From Paraburkholderia bannensis NBRC 103871 (GTDB lineage Bacteria; Pseudomonadota; Gammaproteobacteria; Burkholderiales; Burkholderiaceae), in NCBI RefSeq assembly GCF_000685015.1, contig NZ_BAYA01000017.1:62001-126000 (forward strand): a stretch of 64,000 bases of DNA, in the 5' to 3' direction. The notes under the pieces were generated by a model. That model had not been told where the DNA came from, ran no database searches, and saw only the letters and a list, made by a program, of their open reading frames with translations. Below are positions 51,484-60,422 of this stretch, piece after piece. A program made the translations under genes and the position numbers. Each line of letters starts with the position of its first letter. Positions within the stretch are counted from its first letter, which is position 1.

Positions 51484-51807
51484 TCAGCATTGGCAGGAGT
51501 CCGTACCAGGTGGAAGGCAAGCCTGTCCCTGGCAACAGTTCTCGGTCAGGAAACCGAGCACCGCGTTCATCTGGTCGTACGCCGCCCGATAGATCAAGCT
51601 TCGCCCGTCGCGCTCCTGCGATACCAGCCCAGCGGCCATCAGTTCCTTCAGGTGAAACGAGAGCGTGGCGTTGGGCACGTCGAGCTGCGCCGCGATCGTG
51701 CCGGGCGTCAGGCCTTCCGGGCCCGCCACAACCAGCATGCGGAACACGCGCAGGCGCATTTCGTGGGCAAGCGCCGCCAGGGCGCGAACGATATCTTTCT
51801 CTTCCAT
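51484..51807 (-). CDS. arsR: ArsR-family arsenic-responsive repressor
   Basis: This 107-residue winged-helix protein has ALAHEMRLRVFRML, LDVPNATLSFHLKELMAAGLV and ERDGRSLIY. The C-terminus carries the probable As(III) sensor cysteines (ENCCQGQAC, SCQC). It should repress its own operon until arsenite binds. Its ATG sits inside a long inverted repeat that overlaps the promoter, and the predicted transcription start coincides with the ATG, so the mRNA may be leaderless. Confidence 0.9.
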   Translation of the reverse strand: MEEKDIVRALAALAHEMRLRVFRMLVVAGPEGLTPGTIAAQLDVPNATLSFHLKELMAAGLVSQERDGRSLIYRAAYDQMNAVLGFLTENCCQGQACLPPGTDSCQC

Positions 51808-51842
51808 ATTTCCAATATATTCGAAATATGGAAGAGAAGCAA
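51797..51842 (-). promoter_or_regulatory. ars promoter and ArsR operator
   Basis: On the minus strand, -35 TTGCTT (51837-51842), a 17-bp spacer and -10 TATATT (51814-51819) are visible. A perfect 16-bp inverted repeat (51797-51812 and 51823-51838, arms CTTCCATATTTC / GAAATATGGAAG at the core) with a 10-nt spacer covers the -10, part of the -35 and the first codons of arsR. This position is ideal for repression. Confidence 0.8.
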
Positions 51843-51920
51843 GGCTGGCGGGGAAAGTCCTTCCACCGCCAGCGTGTTGAAGTGCGTTTAAATCGACTTT
51901 AAAACGGCTTTAAACCGCCG

Positions 51921-52955
51921 TTACGGCAACAACAGGATCTTCGACCCAATCTTGTTGCGCGCCATTTCAAAGCCGTCGATGGCATCGGCAAGCGGCAGGC
52001 GGTGCGTCACCATCGGCGCTAACCGGGCTTGTTGCGCGACCACGAAGTCGCGCACCTCGGCCCACGTTGCGCGGGTCGCGCGATACGTGCCGCGAATCTG
52101 GTGACGATTGCGCACGAGCCTGGCCGCGTCGAAGCTGACCGGCTTGCCGTGAATCCCGCATATCACGAACACGCCCGAAGGCTTCAGGCAGTCGAGTCCG
52201 GCCTGCACCGTGGACGGCACGCCCGTCGCCTCGATGACGATGTCGAATTCGTCGATGCCAGTGCGCGTCTTCACGTCCGCGAGTGCGTGCTCGCGCAGAT
52301 CGAACGTGTGCTCGATGCCCAGCGCACGCACGGTTTCGAGGCGGCCCGCATCGTCGTAACCCACCACCACGACGTTTGCGCCGCGCACGCTCGCCAGCAG
52401 CGCGATGCCCTGGCCAATCGTGCCGGGCCCCATCACCAGCACGCGGTCGCCCGCTGCGACTTCGGCGGTCTTGACGGCGCTCATCGCAATCGAGAGCGGC
52501 TCGCCCAGGGCCGCAATGCCCAGGTCGATGTCGTCGGGCAGCGTCAGGCAGTTTGCGGCGGGCACCCGCACCGTGCGCGCGAAGCCGCCGTCGCGCAGCA
52601 TGCCAATACCGCGCCGGTCGCGGCAGGCGTCCACGCTGCCTGAGCGGCACGCCTCGCACACGCCGCATTCGACGGACGGAATCACGACCACCGGCTGGCC
52701 GATGGCCAGCGCGCCGACGCCGTCGCCGGTCTCGACCACGCGGCCCGCAAATTCATGGCCGATGGTGACCGGAAACGCCGACTTCAGGAAGTCGTAGCCA
52801 CCCGACCAGTCGTAGATATGCACGTCGCTGCCGCAGATGCCCGCGGCGGCGACTTCGACGATGACTTCGCCGTTGGCGGGCGCGTGTGGCGCCGGGACGT
52901 CGCGCAGTTCGAGTCCGAACGCAGCGGTGGTTTTTTGCAGTGCCTGCATCTTCAA
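51921..52955 (-). CDS. zinc-binding dehydrogenase (threonine/sorbitol dehydrogenase-like)
   Basis: The 344-residue MDR protein has the catalytic-zinc motif GICGSDVHI (about residue 40) and GHEFAGRV. The structural zinc set has four cysteines in CGVCEACRSGSVDACRD (about 97-113). The cofactor loop is GPGTIGQGIALLA. The polyol or L-threonine dehydrogenase branch is likely; the substrate is unknown. The start overlaps the stop of the upstream gene as ATGA, showing coupling in a catabolic operon with the EthD-like protein and the AAHS transporter. Confidence 0.88.
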   Translation of the reverse strand: MKMQALQKTTAAFGLELRDVPAPHAPANGEVIVEVAAAGICGSDVHIYDWSGGYDFLKSAFPVTIGHEFAGRVVETGDGVGALAIGQPVVVIPSVECGVCEACRSGSVDACRDRRGIGMLRDGGFARTVRVPAANCLTLPDDIDLGIAALGEPLSIAMSAVKTAEVAAGDRVLVMGPGTIGQGIALLASVRGANVVVVGYDDAGRLETVRALGIEHTFDLREHALADVKTRTGIDEFDIVIEATGVPSTVQAGLDCLKPSGVFVICGIHGKPVSFDAARLVRNRHQIRGTYRATRATWAEVRDFVVAQQARLAPMVTHRLPLADAIDGFEMARNKIGSKILLLP

Positions 52956-53686
52956 TGTCCTGAATGTGCGTCGAGAGAAAGTGGGGCGCTCGCGCGCCGC
53001 AGCGCGTCGTCGACCTGCGCGTGGGCGACCTGGAAGGCGAGCGTGTAGGCGTCGAGCGTCGCGGCTTCGCTTGCGTGGCCGTGCGCCTCGATTGCGGCTT
53101 CAAGCGCTGCGAATGAGGCGCGCAACGAAACTTCGTCGTCGCCTTCGATCAGCAGCACATGGCTGGGCGCGGCGTGCTGCGACCATTGCTGGAACGCCTG
53201 CGGAACGGAGTCCAGCGCGCGGCCCAGATGGACGGCGCGCACGCCCGCTATACGCTGGCAGGCATCGATGAGCGCTGCGTCGTCCGGCGGCGTATCCGCT
53301 GCGCAAGAGAAACGCGCACAGGCAATCGCCGCAATCGCGGCAATCGCGGCTGTCGCCGCCGCGCCGCTCATCGACTGCACCGTCTCGCAGGTCGCGCGCA
53401 CCACATTGCGCAGACGCGGGCGCATGGTGGCCGACCACGGCGTTGGATGCTCGATCACGTCCCGATACGCGGCCGACTCGAACACTGCGGCGTCCTTCAC
53501 TTCATACAGCGTGAAATAGCGCGGCTGTTCTGCTGCATCGGAGCGGTATCGACGGCCCGCGAGAAAGCCGGGAATGCCGACGCGCTCCGGCACGTGCTCG
53601 ACCGTGTGCCAGCGGTCGTATTCGGCCTCGACATCGGCATCGACGTCATTCCAGAGCGCAAGGAACGCGGTGCTGGAAAGGGGCAT
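52952..53686 (-). CDS. EthD/DUF4286-like ferredoxin-fold protein
   Basis: The 244-residue cytoplasmic protein has an N-terminal dimeric alpha+beta-barrel-like domain. The motif is FLALWNDVDADVEAEYDRWHTVEHVPERVGIPGFLAGRRY, reported here in pieces: WNDV at ~9, WHTVEHVPERV at ~26. An Ala/Ile-rich linker (AAIAAIAAIA) and a second, less clear half follow. Proteins with the WHxxEHxPER pattern occur in catabolic operons as small-molecule-binding or degrading enzymes; the activity here is unknown. ATG 53686, with GGAG 8 bp upstream, is preferred to GTG 53695. Confidence 0.7.
   Translation of the reverse strand: MPLSSTAFLALWNDVDADVEAEYDRWHTVEHVPERVGIPGFLAGRRYRSDAAEQPRYFTLYEVKDAAVFESAAYRDVIEHPTPWSATMRPRLRNVVRATCETVQSMSGAAATAAIAAIAAIACARFSCAADTPPDDAALIDACQRIAGVRAVHLGRALDSVPQAFQQWSQHAAPSHVLLIEGDDEVSLRASFAALEAAIEAHGHASEAATLDAYTLAFQVAHAQVDDALRRASAPLSLDAHSGH
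53322..53357. repeat. four 9-bp repeats encoding the Ala-Ala-Ile linker
   Basis: GCAATCGCC, GCAATCGCG, GCAATCGCG and GCTGTCGCC stand in tandem inside the EthD-like gene; copy changes stay in frame. Confidence 0.7.
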
Positions 53687-53714
53687 AAGAGTCACTCCGT
53701 TTATCGAAAAATCT

Positions 53715-55109
53715 TTACACGGCGGGTGCGGCGAGCGCAGGCGCCGCGCGGCGCGGCATCGCGAACATGCAGGCGGCGGCGACTACGGCGGGCATCGCGA
53801 CAATCGCAAAGAGCACGCTGTAGCTCAAGCCTGACGACAGCAGATAGCCGCCCACGGCCGACCCCAGCATCGACCCGAAGCGCCCGATCCCGGTCGCCCA
53901 TGCGACGCCGGTGGCGCGCATCGCCGTCGGATAGAGCGTCGCGGCGAGGCCGTTTATGCCGACCTGGGTGCCGCTGATGCACATGCCCGCGGCGAACACG
54001 AACGGCGCGGCCACCAGCGGCGTGGCATACGCCTGGCCGACGACGCAGATGGCCACGCACGCAAACAGATACGCCGTGCCAAGCACGCGGCTGGGCTGGC
54101 TGCCGTCCATGATGCGGCCGATGATCAGGCCGCCCGTCGTGCCGCCGACCGACCACAGCGCCGTGGTGAGCGCGGCCGCGCGCATCGATCCGCCCGAGTG
54201 CGTGATGATCGTCGGCAACCAGCTGGCCATCAGGAACAGCACGGAAAGGCCCATGAAAAACGTCGTCCAGACGAGCAGCGTGCCGCGCCGGTACGGCAGC
54301 GCGAGCAACTCGCGCACGGCTGCGCGGCCTGGCCGCGATTCGAGCGCGACGAAGCGCGTGGCGGCGTCGAGCGCGCCCCCCGCGATGCCCGCACTGCCCG
54401 CGATGCGCTGTCCGAGGGCGAACAGCGCGTCTGCACGCTCGGGGCGGCGCAGCGCGAGGTAGCGCATCGACTCGGGCAGCAGCGCCCACAGCGCCACGAG
54501 CAGCAGCAAGGGCACGCCGCCGCCGATCACCAGCATCGCGTGCCAGCCAAAGCGCGGAATCACCTGCGACGCGATCACGCCGCCGAACGCCGAGCCTAGC
54601 GAGTTGCCGCACAGCATCACCGTGATGAGCGTGAGGCGGCGGCGCGCGGGTACGAATTCGGCGGTCAGCGTGACGGCCGTGGGCGTCGCGCCGCCAATGC
54701 CGATGCCCGCGAGCACGCGCAGCGCCGATAGCTCCGCGACGTTGGTCGCCACGAGGCTCGCCAGCGTCGCCACGCCGAAGCACGCCACCGAAGCCAGCAT
54801 GACCGGACGGCGGCCATAGCGGTCGGCGAGCGGGCCAAACACCAGCGAGCCGACCATCATGCCGACCAGGCCGGAGAGAAAGATCGGCGCGAGCTGCGTG
54901 ACGGTGAGGCCCCATTCGGCGCGCACCGAGGGCGCGATATAGGCGGCGAGGCCGATATCGATGCCGTCGATGGCGACCGTCAGGAAGCACAGCACGATCA
55001 CGAGGATCTGGAAGCGGCTCAGCGGCCGCTCGTCGATGAAGGTCTGCACGTCGATCTGGCCGATCTGGCCGATCTGACGTGCGCCGCCCGCGAACTGGGT
55101 GGGATTCAC
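53715..55109 (-). CDS. MFS transporter, aromatic acid:H+ symporter (AAHS) family
   Basis: This 464-residue, 12-helix protein has the AAHS hallmarks: a N-terminal DERPLSRFQILVIVLCFLTVAIDGIDIG stretch (shown in part, DGIDIG near residue 48), the loop motif GPLADRYGRRPVM (about 94-106) and RVLAGIGIGGATP. It probably imports an aromatic or hydroxy acid for the downstream dehydrogenase. The N-terminus contains a QIGQIGQI stretch from three 9-bp repeats (55052-55078). It lies between the porin and the EthD-like gene on the same strand. Confidence 0.88.
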   Translation of the reverse strand: MNPTQFAGGARQIGQIGQIDVQTFIDERPLSRFQILVIVLCFLTVAIDGIDIGLAAYIAPSVRAEWGLTVTQLAPIFLSGLVGMMVGSLVFGPLADRYGRRPVMLASVACFGVATLASLVATNVAELSALRVLAGIGIGGATPTAVTLTAEFVPARRRLTLITVMLCGNSLGSAFGGVIASQVIPRFGWHAMLVIGGGVPLLLLVALWALLPESMRYLALRRPERADALFALGQRIAGSAGIAGGALDAATRFVALESRPGRAAVRELLALPYRRGTLLVWTTFFMGLSVLFLMASWLPTIITHSGGSMRAAALTTALWSVGGTTGGLIIGRIMDGSQPSRVLGTAYLFACVAICVVGQAYATPLVAAPFVFAAGMCISGTQVGINGLAATLYPTAMRATGVAWATGIGRFGSMLGSAVGGYLLSSGLSYSVLFAIVAMPAVVAAACMFAMPRRAAPALAAPAV

Positions 55110-55145
55110 AGAATGTCTCCTCGATTCAGGGTCGATATTTGTTGT

Positions 55146-56285
55146 CTAGAACAGGTGCCGCAAACCGATGCGCACCGCGCTCTGGTTCGCGGTGCTCGAC
55201 GGCGAGAGGCCGAACAGGTCGGCGACTGCCTGTTTGCCGGTCGAATCGACGCCGCTAGCGTGCTGCCAGATCCCCATGCCATAAAGGTAGGTCGCTTTCG
55301 ACAGCAGGTACGCGCCGCCGACCGATGCCGTGCGATAGCGGCTGCCCGGCGCGACGCTGTACTGGTACGCCGCACCCAGCATCACGGCGGGCGTGAGGTT
55401 GAAGCCGTAGGTCAGCTGATAGTCGTTGAAGGCGGCGTTGGCGGGCGCGTGCGGGTTCGACGCGGTGCGCGCGATGTCGAGAAAGCGGATGTTGTCGTAC
55501 AAAAACGCGATCTGCGAACGGCCCCACACATAGCGCGCGCCGCCGCCCGCAACCTGCTGGCTGGCCGCGCTCACGTAGTTCGAGAAGATCGGGTTGGACA
55601 CCGGGTTCGAGAACGCCGCGCCAGCGACCGGAGCCGAGGTCGCGCCGTAGATCGACGTGGCGGGCGTGCGCATGTTCATGTACGCCGCCGCGATCGTCAG
55701 GCCCGCGTTGGCATACTGTGCGCCAAAGCCGTACACGCGGTTCTGCGAAAAATCGCCGGGCGTGCCGCCCAGGCTGAACATCGCGCTGCCGTTCAAGCCG
55801 TGCCACACCGGCGTTTCGTACTTGATGACGTTGCTGATCTTGTTGTAGTTCCACGAGCCGTCGATGTCGCCGAGCGGCGCGCCCAGCCCGCCCGCGAACA
55901 TCACGCTGGTGCTCAGCGGCACGAAATAATCGTTCGTCATCGAATACTGGCGGCCCAGCCAGATATTGCCGAGCCTGCCGCTCAGGCCCACGTAGGCCTG
56001 CCGTCCGAACAGCGTGTTGGCCGGCTGCGCGGCGCCCGTTTCGATGCTGAAACCCGATTCGAGCACGAAGATCGCCTTGAGGTCGTCGCCCAGATCCTCG
56101 ACGCCGCGCAGGCCCCACTTGTCGCCCGCGCGCCCGCCGCTATAGGTCTGCCACGCGGCCTTGCCGCCCTGGTTGCTGCTGTACGTGAGCGCGCTGTCCA
56201 CCGCGCCGTACAAGGTCACGCTGCTCTGCGCGTGCGCTGCCGCGGCGCACACGGCCAGCGGCACATAGGCCATCCACTGTCTCAA
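55146..56285 (-). CDS. Gram-negative porin (Burkholderia OpcP/OmpC type)
   Basis: The 379-residue outer-membrane trimeric porin has SSVTLYGAVDSALTYSSNQGG after the signal peptide, GRAGDKWGLRGVEDLGDDLKAIFVLE, LFGRQAYVGLSG and a C-terminal Phe (IGLRHLF). I choose TTG 56285 as start (MRQWMAYVPLAVCAAAAHA-QS). It gives a positively charged signal peptide and has AGGAG 7 bp upstream; ATG 56273 would lack the charge and sit too far from that site. It belongs to the catabolic cluster and supplies outer-membrane uptake. Confidence 0.87.
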   Translation of the reverse strand: MRQWMAYVPLAVCAAAAHAQSSVTLYGAVDSALTYSSNQGGKAAWQTYSGGRAGDKWGLRGVEDLGDDLKAIFVLESGFSIETGAAQPANTLFGRQAYVGLSGRLGNIWLGRQYSMTNDYFVPLSTSVMFAGGLGAPLGDIDGSWNYNKISNVIKYETPVWHGLNGSAMFSLGGTPGDFSQNRVYGFGAQYANAGLTIAAAYMNMRTPATSIYGATSAPVAGAAFSNPVSNPIFSNYVSAASQQVAGGGARYVWGRSQIAFLYDNIRFLDIARTASNPHAPANAAFNDYQLTYGFNLTPAVMLGAAYQYSVAPGSRYRTASVGGAYLLSKATYLYGMGIWQHASGVDSTGKQAVADLFGLSPSSTANQSAVRIGLRHLF

Positions 56286-56484
56286 GGCTGTCTCCTCTCG
56301 TTCCAGGTCGCGCGGCGCGCGCCCGTTTTGTGTCCGGCGCGCGGGGCATGGCCCCAAACGCGTCCGTCGGCGAGATGGTCGGTGAAATGGCGAAACGGAA
56401 ACAGCCGCGATCGGGAACTTCAGAACGTGTTTTTCGGAAAGGATCGCGGGCTGTGGGGGCGCAAGGCGTGGGAATGCCTCGGAT

Positions 56485-57402
56485 CTACAGGTAGCCGTCG
56501 CCTTCGACGAGCGTGGCCAGGCCGCGCTTCAGATGGTCGAGCAGGGCGTGGAACACCTTCGGATTGCTGTGCCCGGCGGGGCGCAGCACCTTGACCCAGA
56601 AGTCCGGCAGCTCGAAGCCCGTGAGGATCTGCACGAGGTCGCCCGCCTGGACGCTGGCGCGCGCACGGTAACGCGGCAGCACGGCGATGCCCAGGCCATC
56701 GACGCCCGCGCGGTGCATCGCATCGATATCGTTGGTCGCGAACGCGCCGTTGACGGCCACGTCGATCACGCCGCCCGAGCCCGGTTCGACGAAGCTCCAG
56801 GTGCCGGCCGGATTCAGATACGAATAGCGCAGGCAGCGGTGCGTGGCGAGTTCGGACGGATGCGCGGGCTCGCCGTGGCGGGCCAGGTACGCGGGCGACG
56901 CGTAGACGAGGCGCTTGAAGGGGAACAGCGGAAAGTCCTCGACGCCGTCGTACGCGACCGGCAGGCCGGAAATCACGAAGTCGAAGCCCTCGACCACGGG
57001 ATCGACGGGCCGGTTGGTCAGCTGCAACTCGACATCGACCTTGGGATGCTCGCGGAAAAAATCGTTGAACATCGCGCCCAGGAAATGATTCGTGAACGAC
57101 GAGGGCGCCTTGATGCGCAGACGCCCGGTCAGGCGCGAGCCGTCGTCTTCGTCGGGGCCGCGCATCATGCGCTCGTAAGCGGCGAGAAACTCGCGCGCGC
57201 GCACGATCGTCTCGCGCCCGCCAGCGGTCAAGTGCAGGCTGCGCGTGGTGCGCTGGAACAGCAGCAGGCCGAGTTCCTTTTCGAGCGCGCTCACGCGCTT
57301 GGTCACCGCCGACGGCGCGAGATTGAGGCGCAACGCCGCGCCCGCGAAACTGCCGACCTCCGCCACCGCGAGGAACGCGCGGGCGTTTTCGACGCTATCC
57401 AT
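56485..57402 (-). CDS. LysR-family transcriptional regulator
   Basis: The 305-residue regulator has an N-terminal helix-turn-helix (AFLAVAEVGSFAGAALRLNLAPSAVTKRVSALEKELG in pieces, about residues 8-45). The substrate-binding domain starts near 90. It is upstream of the porin on the same strand and divergent from the MHS transporter at 57670, so it may control either cluster. AAGGGAGACAGG precedes ATG 57402. Confidence 0.88.
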   Translation of the reverse strand: MDSVENARAFLAVAEVGSFAGAALRLNLAPSAVTKRVSALEKELGLLLFQRTTRSLHLTAGGRETIVRAREFLAAYERMMRGPDEDDGSRLTGRLRIKAPSSFTNHFLGAMFNDFFREHPKVDVELQLTNRPVDPVVEGFDFVISGLPVAYDGVEDFPLFPFKRLVYASPAYLARHGEPAHPSELATHRCLRYSYLNPAGTWSFVEPGSGGVIDVAVNGAFATNDIDAMHRAGVDGLGIAVLPRYRARASVQAGDLVQILTGFELPDFWVKVLRPAGHSNPKVFHALLDHLKRGLATLVEGDGYL

Positions 57403-57669
57403 CCTGTCTCCCTTCCTGTGTTGCTGATGCACTGAGCCGCGCTTGCCGATCGGATTCGGCCTGCGAGTCCAGCGCTGTCAGGCGGCTATTTTCCCATACG
57501 GCATAGCCCATCCCGGTGAGGGTCTCGTACCAGCGCTCGCGCAATGCGCGTTTTCCAGAGTGATGCATAAAAGTTATCGAGCTAATAAAAAGTGATTTGG
57601 CGGAAGTTTTTGACGACCGAATACTCGATCTCACATTCATTCATCCCACGCCTACGCCCGAGCGCTCTT

Positions 57670-58971
57670 ATGAATCCTTTGATCCTGCCGGCTACGACGA
57701 ACGCCACCCCACTCGCGACGCCGGCACCCCGGCATGTGCGCACCATCGCTGCCTGTTCGATCGGCAATGCGCTGGAGATGTACGACTTCACGGTCTACAG
57801 CTTCTTCGCCATGCTGATCGGCAAGCTCTTCTTTCCCGCCGATAGCGCCTATGGGTCGTTGCTGCTGGCGGTGGGCACCTTCGGGATCGGCTTCGTCATG
57901 CGCCCGCTTGGCGCGCTCGTGATCGGCAGCTTTGCCGACCGGCGCGGCCGCAAGGCGGCGATGACGCTCACCATCGCGCTGATGGTGGTGGGCACGCTCG
58001 GTCTCGCGTTCGCGCCGACCTATGCGAGCGCGGGCACCTGGGGCACGCTCGTGGTGGTCGGGGCACGCATGGTGCAGGGCTTTTCGCTGGGCGGCGAGAT
58101 TGGCGCATCGACCTCCATGCTCATGGAGTCGGGCGGCATCGGCAGCCGGGGCTTTCGCATCGGCTGGCAAGGCGCGAGCCAGGGCTGCGCGGCGGTGCTG
58201 GGCGCGCTCAGCGGGGCCGTGCTGTACGCGACGCTCGATACGGCGTCGCTCGAATCGTGGGGCTGGCGTATCCCGTTCCTGCTGGGGCTGCTGATCGCGC
58301 CGGTCGGCTTGTATATCCGCGCGCATCTGGATGAAACGCTGGAGCCTGAGCAAGGCGCGCAGGCACCGCTCGGCGAACTCTTCGGCGAGCACAAGAGCAA
58401 GATCGTGCGCGGCGTGCTGTCGATCGTCGCGGCGACGGTGGGCATGTACCTCATCGTGTTCTTCATGCCGACCTTCCTCGTGCGCGTGCTGCATCTGCCC
58501 GCTTCGCTGTCGCTGATGGCGGGTTGCGTGTCGGGCGCGACGATGACGGTGATGTGCATTGTCTCGGGCCTGCTCGCGGATCGCATGGCCTCGCGCAAGC
58601 CGCTCGCGCTGACGTCGGTCGTGCTCACGACCTTGCTGATCTATCCCGCGATTGCGCTCATGACGTCGCATCCGGGCGTGCCGCTGGCGCTGGCCATCGT
58701 CGCCGCGCTCACGGCGATCAGCAGCCTGGGCGGCGCGCATCTGCTGCTGTTGCTCATGGAGATGTTTCCGGCGCGCGTGCGTGCAAGCGGCCTCTCGGTG
58801 ATCTACAGCATCGGCGTGGCCTTGTTCGGCGGCACGGCGCAGCTTGTCGTCACCTGGCTGCTCGCGAAAACCGGCAATCCCATGTCGCTCGCGCTTTACA
58901 TGATGGTGTGCGGCGTCGTCACCGTCTGCGCGATCTCCAGCCTGCCCGAGCAACGGCGGCGCATCTCATGA
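57670..58971 (+). CDS. MFS transporter, metabolite:H+ symporter (MHS) family
   Basis: This 433-residue, 12-helix protein has the MHS start CSIGNALEMYDFTVYSFFA (about residues 28-46), the loop motif GSFADRRGRKAAM and RMVQGFSLGGEIGAS. It probably takes up a carboxylate or an amide compound by proton symport. Together with the porin, the M20 amidohydrolase and the ureohydrolase downstream, it looks like a nitrogen-compound uptake and degradation set. ATG 57670 matches family N-termini; an extension to 57592 is not needed. Confidence 0.87.
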   Translation: MNPLILPATTNATPLATPAPRHVRTIAACSIGNALEMYDFTVYSFFAMLIGKLFFPADSAYGSLLLAVGTFGIGFVMRPLGALVIGSFADRRGRKAAMTLTIALMVVGTLGLAFAPTYASAGTWGTLVVVGARMVQGFSLGGEIGASTSMLMESGGIGSRGFRIGWQGASQGCAAVLGALSGAVLYATLDTASLESWGWRIPFLLGLLIAPVGLYIRAHLDETLEPEQGAQAPLGELFGEHKSKIVRGVLSIVAATVGMYLIVFFMPTFLVRVLHLPASLSLMAGCVSGATMTVMCIVSGLLADRMASRKPLALTSVVLTTLLIYPAIALMTSHPGVPLALAIVAALTAISSLGGAHLLLLLMEMFPARVRASGLSVIYSIGVALFGGTAQLVVTWLLAKTGNPMSLALYMMVCGVVTVCAISSLPEQRRRIS

Positions 58972-59154
58972 CATTGCGCGCCGGGCGCTGATGGGGCCCT
59001 GATGGGGCGCTGAAACCCGCAGTCCCGGCTCACTCGTCGAATCCAGACACGTAGTCCTGTCGCGCGCTCGCTCAATCGAGCGGCGGGGCGCTGCTCGTCC
59101 TGCTTTTTGTTCATCTGCATTTCCTTTTCGACCACACGCCAGCGGAGTTCCTGA

Positions 59155-60372
59155 ATGAAATGCACTTTGCGCGCGCTGTTTGCCGCGCTTTCCACGGGCA
59201 CCTGCCTGCACGCGTTCGCCGAAGTCTCACCGGGCGCACCTTCCGACGCCGCGTCCACGACCGCCTTCGCCAGCGCCTCGCAGATGCAATCGACCTTCGC
59301 TTTCTGGGGCGCGGGGCTTGGCCCGCAGACGTTGGGCGTCGCTGCGCAGCGCACCTTCGTCACGCTCTACGGCACCGTCGACGAAGGCCTGAACTACACG
59401 CGCGGCGGCTCTCAAGGCGTGACACGGCTGCAATCGGGCGGCGCGCTGACGTCGAAGTTTGGGCTCTACGGGCAGGAATATCTGGGCGACAACTGGACGA
59501 CGCTGTTTCGCCTCGAAAGCGGCTTCATGGGCAACACGGGATCGATGCAGGATTCGACGTCGATGTTCAACCGCGCGTCGTATGTCGGCGTCCAGAATCC
59601 GTTTTATGGGCAGATGACGTTCGGACGCCAGTACACCTCGGGCGGTGCGGCGGCGCTTGGCGCCGATCCGTTCCTGGGCCCGGCGCACGAGTCGGCGTAC
59701 ACCTATCTGCTCAGCACCTCCGATCTGGGCACTGGCGCGAACAGCGACGCGCTCGGCCGACTGCCCAACACGATCCGCTATATCTCGCCGCGCTTTGGCC
59801 ACTTCGGCATCGACCTGAGCTACTCGTTCAAGCAGAACCAGGACACGGGGCCCGCGGTGCATCAGCGCTCGGCGATGATTTCGTATGCGGGACGGCGCGT
59901 CGTGATTTCGGCGGCGTTCGGGCAGGGCTGGTGCGATCCGGGCATGAGCGGCGACTGTAGCAGCACGGCCAACGACGCACCCGGCAAGCGCACCGACACG
60001 TATCTCGCCAGCGTGCTCTACGACGTCGGCCCCTTCATCGCGCAGGGTGCGTATATCCGCTATGTGCCGCAGGCCGCGACCAGCGCAATCGCCAATCTCT
60101 ATCTGGTCGGCATCCAGAAATGGTGGGGCGTCGATCTCGTGCGCGCCTCGGCGGCGATGCGCGATACGACGATTTCCGGCGACTACGCCTATGGCGGCAC
60201 GCTCGGCATCGACCATTTCCTGTCGAAGCGCACCTCGCTTTACGGCCGTCTGGGCGTGATGCGCAACGGGCCGCATTCGAGCGTCACTTACAACTACGAC
60301 AGCGGCTCGCCTTCCACGGCGCCAGGCCGCACGTTCACGAGCATCACGCTGGGCATCACGCACACGTTCTGA
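59155..60372 (+). CDS. Gram-negative porin, second copy
   Basis: The 405-residue porin has a signal peptide (cleavage near HAFAE) and an unusual ~45-residue Ala/Ser-rich N-terminal extension before the first strand FVTLYGTVDEGLNYTRGG. It then shows SKFGLYGQEYLGDNWTTLFRLE, FGRQY and a terminal Phe (LGITHTF). Two cysteines in GWCDPGMSGDC could form a loop disulphide. GGAG is 7 bp before the ATG. It lies between the MHS transporter and the amidohydrolase. Confidence 0.87.
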   Translation: MKCTLRALFAALSTGTCLHAFAEVSPGAPSDAASTTAFASASQMQSTFAFWGAGLGPQTLGVAAQRTFVTLYGTVDEGLNYTRGGSQGVTRLQSGGALTSKFGLYGQEYLGDNWTTLFRLESGFMGNTGSMQDSTSMFNRASYVGVQNPFYGQMTFGRQYTSGGAAALGADPFLGPAHESAYTYLLSTSDLGTGANSDALGRLPNTIRYISPRFGHFGIDLSYSFKQNQDTGPAVHQRSAMISYAGRRVVISAAFGQGWCDPGMSGDCSSTANDAPGKRTDTYLASVLYDVGPFIAQGAYIRYVPQAATSAIANLYLVGIQKWWGVDLVRASAAMRDTTISGDYAYGGTLGIDHFLSKRTSLYGRLGVMRNGPHSSVTYNYDSGSPSTAPGRTFTSITLGITHTF

Positions 60373-60422
60373 AGCCCGGATTCCATCAAAACCACGCTGG
60401 TCATTCCAATCAGGAGCACACC

